From AC-51 sp045805225 (GTDB lineage: Bacteria > Actinomycetota > UBA4738 > HRBIN12), in contig JBJMLQ010000142.1 of NCBI GenBank assembly GCA_045805225.1, positions 1 through 11,000 on the forward strand: a DNA stretch of 11,000 bases. The letters run 5' to 3'. The translations under genes and the position numbers were made by a program. Shown one piece after another: positions 6,473-11,000 of the stretch. The notes beneath the pieces are model-generated. The model saw only the letters and a list, made by a program, of their open reading frames with translations. It was not told the DNA's origin and ran no database searches. How positions within the stretch are numbered: position 1 is the first letter of the stretch; every line of letters starts with the position of its first letter.

Positions 6473-6565
6473 CGGAGGTCAGCTCTTCGGTGTCCACAGT
6501 TCTACTACCTGCAGCACGCCCGGCCCACGTCGAGCGTCACAGACGCCAGGCAGGCCCGCACTCAG
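6473..6565. other. Intergenic region upstream of the metal cassette
   Basis: About 93 bases separate the phosphotransferase gene stop (6566) from the small ORF. This is the most likely place for the promoter of the permease cassette. I see AT-richer sequence (GTAGTAGAAC on the minus strand, about 6500-6512) that could be part of a -10 region, but no convincing -35 partner and no CsoR- or CueR-type operator. Confidence 0.3.
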
Positions 6566-7933
6566 CTAGCTCCGAGCAACGAGCACCAGTCGTGCGACCA
6601 ACGTGACGCTCGTGGTCACGACCACAAGCACGAGCGCGACAGCGGGCAAGCCGGCGACCGCAAGGATCGCGATCAGCAGGAGGCGTGCGTCCCTTCCACC
6701 GAGGATGAGGTTCAGGCGGTCCTCGGCAACCTCCGGAAGCCCCAAGGCTCGGATCCGATCCTTCGTCGCCATGGAAAGGAAGCTTCCCGTCGTGGCGGCG
6801 ACCGCGAGCGCGATCGCCCATGTGTCGCTGAGCGCACCGGTCTGGATCGCCCAGATCGCTAACGCCGCGACGATCACCGCGTCTCCCAGCCGGTCCAGCA
6901 CGCCGTCCAGCAGGCCACCCCATGCCGTCGCTCGATACTGGAGCCTCGCGATCTCGCCATCCACACCGTCGACGACCGAAGACGCCTGGACGAGGATCCC
7001 GGCCGCGATGCCTCGGCCATCCGCCAAGAACACGGCGCCGATCAGGCTCATCAAGCATGCGACGACCGAAATGGCATGTGGGCTCGGACGCAGACCCGCG
7101 ATCGCCATCGTGATCCGCGTCGAGATCGGCCGGTTGAGGTAGCGCGATACGGGTCCGTCCGTTCGCTTGCTGAGCGATCGACGAAGCGCACGTCGAGCGG
7201 CTCGCATATCGGCGGGCACATCGACGTCGCGCCACCAAGCATCGTGCGACAGCGGGACGGCGGCGAGGGTGTGCTCCGCCGCGAACCGGGTCACCGCACC
7301 GGCCAGCGACGCGTCGCCGTCCGCGGCCGCGCGCCGCTGGGCCTCGAAGATCGCCGGCGTCAACACGAACGCTCCGCAATCGACCGCCGGCTCCGGCAGG
7401 TCCCTGTGGAACTCGATCGCGTTCCCGTCCTGGATCCGGACTCTCGTTCCCTCCGACCACACGTCCGGATCCGGGTGGTCATCGACGAGGACGCCAGGCC
7501 GTGACGCCGACGCGAGCGCATCGAGCGCTCCGTCGGAGAAGAGGTGGTCTCCGACCATGACGAGGAAGAGCGCGTCGTCGACGAGCTCGGGTTCCGCCGC
7601 TGCGAGCGACGCACCGTTGCCTTCGTCCCATCCAACCGCATGCATCGTCCGCACGGTGTGCGGTGTGACACGCCCCACCGCTCGTTCCACCGACGACGCG
7701 TTCGCCCCGACGACGACGATCACGTCTTCGACGCCGATCGAGTGCATCCGCCGGATCGATCGTTCGATCAAGGGAAGACCGCCGAGACGCAGGAGCGCCT
7801 TCGAGCCACCGGCGGTCAGGCGACCCATGCGCTCGGACCGGCCCGCCGCCAGGATGACCGCACGCCGAGGTCGAAGATCGATCGGGCGTGCATCCGCGCC
7901 GACTCGGATCGGGGTGACGTCTTCGGATTCCAC
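6566..7933 (-). CDS. Fused nucleotidyltransferase / CDP-alcohol phosphatidyltransferase, IPCT-DIPPS-like
   Basis: A two-domain protein of about 455 residues. The N-terminal domain (about 25-250) is a sugar-nucleotidyltransferase fold with LAAGRSERMG at 28-37, K45, a GDH metal motif at 128-130 and WWRDVDVPAD near 233-242. The C-terminal domain (about 265-455) is a membrane CDP-alcohol phosphatidyltransferase with the full signature D322, D325-G-E-I-A-R330, G339, D343, D347 and several helices. This order matches the bifunctional CTP:inositol-1-phosphate cytidylyltransferase/CDP-inositol:inositol-1-phosphate transferase that makes phosphorylated di-myo-inositol phosphate, an osmo- and thermoprotectant known from hyperthermophilic archaea and Rubrobacter. 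Another polar alcohol substrate is possible. GTG 7933 is chosen because GAGGGG lies upstream at good spacing; ATG 7972 (13 residues longer) lacks a Shine-Dalgarno. It lies 124 bases after the diiron gene and may be in the same transcript. Confidence 0.85.
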   Translation of the reverse strand: MESEDVTPIRVGADARPIDLRPRRAVILAAGRSERMGRLTAGGSKALLRLGGLPLIERSIRRMHSIGVEDVIVVVGANASSVERAVGRVTPHTVRTMHAVGWDEGNGASLAAAEPELVDDALFLVMVGDHLFSDGALDALASASRPGVLVDDHPDPDVWSEGTRVRIQDGNAIEFHRDLPEPAVDCGAFVLTPAIFEAQRRAAADGDASLAGAVTRFAAEHTLAAVPLSHDAWWRDVDVPADMRAARRALRRSLSKRTDGPVSRYLNRPISTRITMAIAGLRPSPHAISVVACLMSLIGAVFLADGRGIAAGILVQASSVVDGVDGEIARLQYRATAWGGLLDGVLDRLGDAVIVAALAIWAIQTGALSDTWAIALAVAATTGSFLSMATKDRIRALGLPEVAEDRLNLILGGRDARLLLIAILAVAGLPAVALVLVVVTTSVTLVARLVLVARS

Positions 7934-8057
7934 GATCCACCCCTCGGTCGAACGCTTCGGCTCGGCGAGCATACCGGTGTGATGGCGTCCCCGGGAAGCC
8001 AGACGCGAGATCCAGCAAGGAGGATCAGCGTGCGATCGATCCCCCTTCTCGGAGCAC
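7934..8057. other. Intergenic region before the IPCT-DIPPS-like gene
   Basis: About 124 bases between the diiron gene stop and the preferred GTG. I find a GATCGATCG tract but no convincing terminator or promoter. Part of it would be coding if ATG 7972 is the true start. Confidence 0.3.
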
Positions 8058-9329
8058 TTACATGAAGTTGGCGGTGTGCAACTCGGAGATCGCCTCCGCG
8101 GTCTGCTGGTCGAAGCCGAGCGACCGCAAGCGACCCATCCTGTGTCGATGCATCGACTCGTGAAGCTCGCGCACGGCTCGGACCCCATCCGGAAGCGACC
8201 CAGGGCGAAGCCCACCGGCCGCGAGGATCACGAGGGCCTCCTCGACGTGCGGCGTCGCTCCGCTCGTCTGGGACAGGAACGCGGCCCGCTGCTCGACGGC
8301 GGTGCGCAACACACCTGCTCGATCGGGATCTGCCGCGAGGAAATACCGCGCGTGCTCCACGCCGAAAGCCACATGCCGCGCTTCGTCCACGCGCGCGCGC
8401 CGAACGATGTCGGCGGTGACCGGGTCAGGCGCGAAGCGCTCCACGAAGCTCAGGTAGTCGAGGAACGCGCCCTCGCCGAGCACCGACAGCAGGAACGACG
8501 CCTGCGAGAAGTCCTCCTGCTCGAGCAGGGACTTCAACGACTGCTGGGTGATCGCGGCAGACCGGCCGAGACCGCCGCCGCCCGCGAGCGCCCGCTTCGT
8601 GAACGCCTCGATGTGTCGCGCCTCATCCGTGATCTGCGTCGAAAGGAACAGCACCACCTCGGTGAAGTGCGGGTGGATCCTCGGGATGAACCGCGCCGGC
8701 ACGTACAAGGCTGCGTATTCGTTCTCAGCGAGGTGGGTCATCACCTGCGCGACGGCGCGCTCGAGGTGGTTGGGCAACTGCGGAAGGGCATCCCAGCGGA
8801 TGTCGGTGCTCGCGTCCCACTGCTGGGCGGTCGCCTGGTCGTAGAGCGACGCCACGTTCGCCGCCCAGACGCGGTCGCGTTCGCTGAGCGTGAACGGGAA
8901 CGCTGGGGAGCCGAGCTCCACCTCGGCGCCGCGGGGAGCGAAGCCGGTGGTCGGGTCGGCTCGCTCCGGGATCCGCGCGGCCGACCCGATGAGCCAGTCC
9001 CGCGTCCCGAACCCGTCTCGGCGATCGGGCGCCTCAACCGCGAGCTCCGGGCGATCGCGGAACATCAGCGAAGGACGCTCCCCCCGTCGGATGCGGTGGA
9101 TCCAGCGCGCGCCGTCCGGCTCCGTCGCCACGAGCTCGTTGCCGGTGCCGCGAGCCCACGCAGGGAGCTCGTGGATCAATCCCGCGTTCCGGCTCGTGAT
9201 CTCGATCATCTCGCCGGCGTGCACGTCCGAAAGCAGCACGTCCAGCACGAACGTGAGCCCGCCGGCCAGATCCAGGTCCTCGGCGTCGAACGTGGCCGCC
9301 GGTGAACCGGTGTCGGGTTCGTTCACCAT
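8058..9329 (-). CDS. TusA-like domain fused to ferritin-like diiron protein
   Basis: A 423-residue soluble protein. Residues about 18-82 resemble a TusA/SirA fold (hydrophobic helix, then HAGEMIEI, then PAWARGTGNELV and WIHRIRRG), but the CPxP active-site Cys motif is absent. Residues about 150-335 form a ferritin-like four-helix bundle. Its probable iron ligands are E202 or E204, E236 and H239 (DEARHIEAF), E286 (GEGAF), and E316 and H319 (DEARHVAF), the repeated E/ExxH pattern of diiron oxygenases and ribonucleotide reductase R2-like proteins. An O2-dependent oxidation is the likely chemistry; the substrate is unknown. The whole protein contains no cysteine. The ATG at 9329 overlaps the upstream gene stop as ATGGTGA; the frame is open further upstream but that part is Arg-rich and lies inside the neighbour. 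It is the third gene of a coupled operon. Confidence 0.85.
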   Translation of the reverse strand: MVNEPDTGSPAATFDAEDLDLAGGLTFVLDVLLSDVHAGEMIEITSRNAGLIHELPAWARGTGNELVATEPDGARWIHRIRRGERPSLMFRDRPELAVEAPDRRDGFGTRDWLIGSAARIPERADPTTGFAPRGAEVELGSPAFPFTLSERDRVWAANVASLYDQATAQQWDASTDIRWDALPQLPNHLERAVAQVMTHLAENEYAALYVPARFIPRIHPHFTEVVLFLSTQITDEARHIEAFTKRALAGGGGLGRSAAITQQSLKSLLEQEDFSQASFLLSVLGEGAFLDYLSFVERFAPDPVTADIVRRARVDEARHVAFGVEHARYFLAADPDRAGVLRTAVEQRAAFLSQTSGATPHVEEALVILAAGGLRPGSLPDGVRAVRELHESMHRHRMGRLRSLGFDQQTAEAISELHTANFM

Positions 9330-10147
9330 CGCGCTGCGATCCCCTGCTCGTCGACCGCGTCGAAGACGTCGCGGTAGCCGTCGAGCTGCGGGCCGACCCA
9401 CTGGCGCAGGCCTTCGAGCTCGAGGATCCTGCGATGCTCCGCGACCGTCCAGTCCATCGCGCGAAGGTGCGCCGTCCATGCGTCGGCGACGTCGCTCTGG
9501 AGCGAGGGCAGCGCCGTGAAGTTGCAGTGCGAGTAGGCCGGAGACGTCCAGAACGGCGCCAGTCGCCCGGGCGGAACCTCGCCGGCGCGCACGAAGGCGT
9601 CCCAGCTTGCCGCCCCGAGGGCCGCCGCGTCGGCCGTCCCTTCGAGCACCGCTTCGAGCGCCTCCCGTTCGCTGCGACCGGTGTCCCCGTGCTTGCCGAC
9701 GTCGGAGTCGAACCGGAGCAGTCGCACGTCCCGATCGGGCTCGAGACCCTCCCGCCGCAGGTAGTGCACCGGCATGATCGCGGCCTGCACGGAGTCGGCG
9801 CTTCCGAGCGCGAGCGTCCGGTCTCGCAGCTCACTCGCCGACGTGAGGTCGCCGGTCCGCCCCACGAGCAAGGTGAAGAACTCGACATCGGTGTCGCGCA
9901 TCGCAAGGACCCGGCACTCCCCCGCCGTCGCGCGGTGCACGCGGACGTACGCGAGGTTCGTGTTCCACGCCACGTCGATACGCCCGCCGAGCAGCGCGTC
10001 GACCTGTGCCTCGTAGTTCGAGAACAGCACGAAGTCCATCTCGACCGGCGCATCTCGGAAGTACTCGCGGATGCCTTCCCAGATCGGGACGACCTTGGCG
10101 TCGTAGGCGACCGCTCCGACCATCAGCGTCTCGGGCATCATGCTCAT
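9323..10147 (-). CDS. PhnD-like periplasmic-binding-fold protein without signal peptide
   Basis: A 274-residue protein of the phosphate/phosphite/phosphonate binding-protein type (PhnD/SsuA fold). It starts with MVGAVAYDAKVVPIWEGI and has YEAQVDALLGGRIDVAWN (about 45-62). The classical PhnD stretch follows: DLTSASELRDRTLALGSADS (about 100-119), then GKHGD (151-155) and EGTADAAAL (about 169-177). Unlike transport-associated members it has no Sec or lipoprotein signal, and no ABC permease or ATPase is nearby, so it probably acts in the cytoplasm as a binding or enzymatic domain. ATG 10147 overlaps the upstream stop as ATGA; in-frame ATGs at residues 3 and 4 are equally possible starts. Its stop overlaps the diiron gene start. 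The ligand is unknown; a phosphonate, sulfonate or similar anion is only a family-based guess. Confidence 0.85.
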   Translation of the reverse strand: MSMMPETLMVGAVAYDAKVVPIWEGIREYFRDAPVEMDFVLFSNYEAQVDALLGGRIDVAWNTNLAYVRVHRATAGECRVLAMRDTDVEFFTLLVGRTGDLTSASELRDRTLALGSADSVQAAIMPVHYLRREGLEPDRDVRLLRFDSDVGKHGDTGRSEREALEAVLEGTADAAALGAASWDAFVRAGEVPPGRLAPFWTSPAYSHCNFTALPSLQSDVADAWTAHLRAMDWTVAEHRRILELEGLRQWVGPQLDGYRDVFDAVDEQGIAARW

Positions 10148-11000
10148 CCCATCAGGGGCATCCCGGCCAAGGCGCGACCGGTCAGCTCGTAGAGGACGTC
10201 GGTCGTCGGTGCCATGACGGAGCCCGCGCGCGCGTCACGGAAGAACCGTTCGATCGGCAGCGCCGGGCTCATCGCCGCGCCACCGCAAGCCTGCATCGCC
10301 TCGGACGTCACGCGGATCGCCATCTCGTTCGCCACCGCCTTCGCCGAAAGGACGGGCGCCGTCGCATCGCCCGACTCCATCCGCCGTGCGAGATCGGTCA
10401 GGAACCCACTGACGGCGTCGACCTCTGTCTGAGCCCGGCCCAATCGAGCCCGGACGGTCGGGAGGTCGGCGAGGGTCTGTCCGAGGTGCTCGAGCCTCGC
10501 GTTGGTGACGTGCGCGACCGCCGCAGCGAGCGCGCCTTCGGCGATCCCCAGCGACACGGCGCCCTGCCCGAGCTGGAACCACGGGAGCACCACCCCAAGC
10601 ATCAGGTCGAGACCCGTCCCCTCGGTGCCCAGAAGGGTCGTCTCGGCCAGCGGCGTCTCGAACGTCATCGGCGAGCTCGCATTGCCGCGAAGCCCAAGTC
10701 CGACCCAAGGACCGGTCATCTCGATCCCCGAGGCACTCGCCGGAACCAGGTACAGCGTCGATTCGGTCGGCGACCCGGTCCCCGAGGGTCGCGTCGAGGC
10801 GACGTAGGTGTTCGCATGTCCTGCGCTCGTCACGAACGATTTCGATGCGGCGAGTCGAGCATCCCCGTTGGCGCTCTCGATCTGCGAGACCGGCGCCCAG
10901 AAGTGCGACCGCGAGCCGCGTTCGCTGAAGGCCAGGGTCGACAGCTCCGCACGCGCCATGCCCGAGACGACGGCATCCGGCGCGCCGCCCGCGATCGACA
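10144..11000 (-). CDS. Acyl-CoA-dehydrogenase-like flavoprotein (5' end beyond the window)
   Basis: The C-terminal 285 or so residues of an ACAD-fold protein. The frame is open to the right edge, and residues upstream of the internal Met at 10959 (GGAPDAVVSGM before ARAEL) look like normal ACAD sequence, so that Met is not the start. FSERGSR, a beta-domain with YVASTRP and LYLVPAS, and the C-terminal ACGGAAMSPALPIERFFRDARA block place it in the family. At the position where many ACADs carry the catalytic Glu (YEGT), this protein reads MAPTTD with Ala (codon 10212..10210). It may therefore be a monooxygenase-like or otherwise non-dehydrogenase member, although some ACADs place the base elsewhere. 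The stop overlaps the PhnD-like start as ATGA, making it the upstream gene of the coupled three-gene operon. Confidence 0.88.
   Translation of the reverse strand, partial: SIAGGAPDAVVSGMARAELSTLAFSERGSRSHFWAPVSQIESANGDARLAASKSFVTSAGHANTYVASTRPSGTGSPTESTLYLVPASASGIEMTGPWVGLGLRGNASSPMTFETPLAETTLLGTEGTGLDLMLGVVLPWFQLGQGAVSLGIAEGALAAAVAHVTNARLEHLGQTLADLPTVRARLGRAQTEVDAVSGFLTDLARRMESGDATAPVLSAKAVANEMAIRVTSEAMQACGGAAMSPALPIERFFRDARAGSVMAPTTDVLYELTGRALAGMPLMG

Noticed and set aside
8076..9305. A 409-codon open frame on the plus strand
   Set aside because: It is antisense to the diiron protein, which has clear ExxH motifs. The plus-strand product is Arg/Glu/His-rich low-complexity sequence with no domain.
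1..11000. tRNA, rRNA, insertion sequence or prophage signals
   Set aside because: I found no tRNA-like cloverleaf, no rRNA sequence, no transposase or integrase domain and no long terminal inverted repeats on either strand.

Overview
The window is GC-rich with strongly G/C-biased third codon positions. Every gene I can support reads on the minus strand, so gene order runs from high to low coordinates. The organism is most likely a member of the Actinomycetota: an adenylate cyclase with an N-terminal helix-turn-helix, GTG and TTG starts, a TusA-like/diiron fusion and a fused inositol-phosphate cytidylyltransferase/CDP-alcohol transferase all fit. This placement is an inference; no rRNA or other marker gene is present.

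Right part (11000 to about 8058): a translationally coupled three-gene operon. It holds an acyl-CoA-dehydrogenase-like flavoprotein (5' end outside the window), a PhnD-like binding protein with no signal peptide (ATGA overlap), and a cysteine-free TusA-like/ferritin-like diiron protein (ATGGTGA overlap). The set looks like an enzymatic pathway with an uncharacterised substrate. Next, from about 7933 to 6566, comes a fused nucleotidyltransferase/CDP-alcohol phosphatidyltransferase whose layout matches the di-myo-inositol-phosphate-phosphate synthase (IPCT-DIPPS) family.

Middle part (about 6472 to 1828): a metal-handling cassette, probably for copper. In order it has a 53-residue small ORF, a COG0701-type permease ending in a heavy-metal-binding domain (HMBD, YxCPMHP...PGxCPxCGM), a three-domain multicopper oxidase with two more HMBDs inserted between cupredoxin domains 2 and 3, a COG2072-type FAD/NAD(P) oxidoreductase, and a tiny YHS-domain protein. 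Several junctions are coupled: GTGA at the small ORF/permease, TTGA at oxidase/oxidoreductase, and a stop codon lying inside the Shine-Dalgarno of the YHS gene. No P-type ATPase and no metal regulator is visible.

Left part (1781 to 1): an HTH-class III adenylate cyclase overlapping a small integral membrane protein of unknown function, a hairpin, then the first codons of another gene behind a strong ribosome binding site.

The strongest points for a second look are the HMBD-decorated oxidase/permease pair and the ACAD-like/PhnD-like/TusA-diiron operon.
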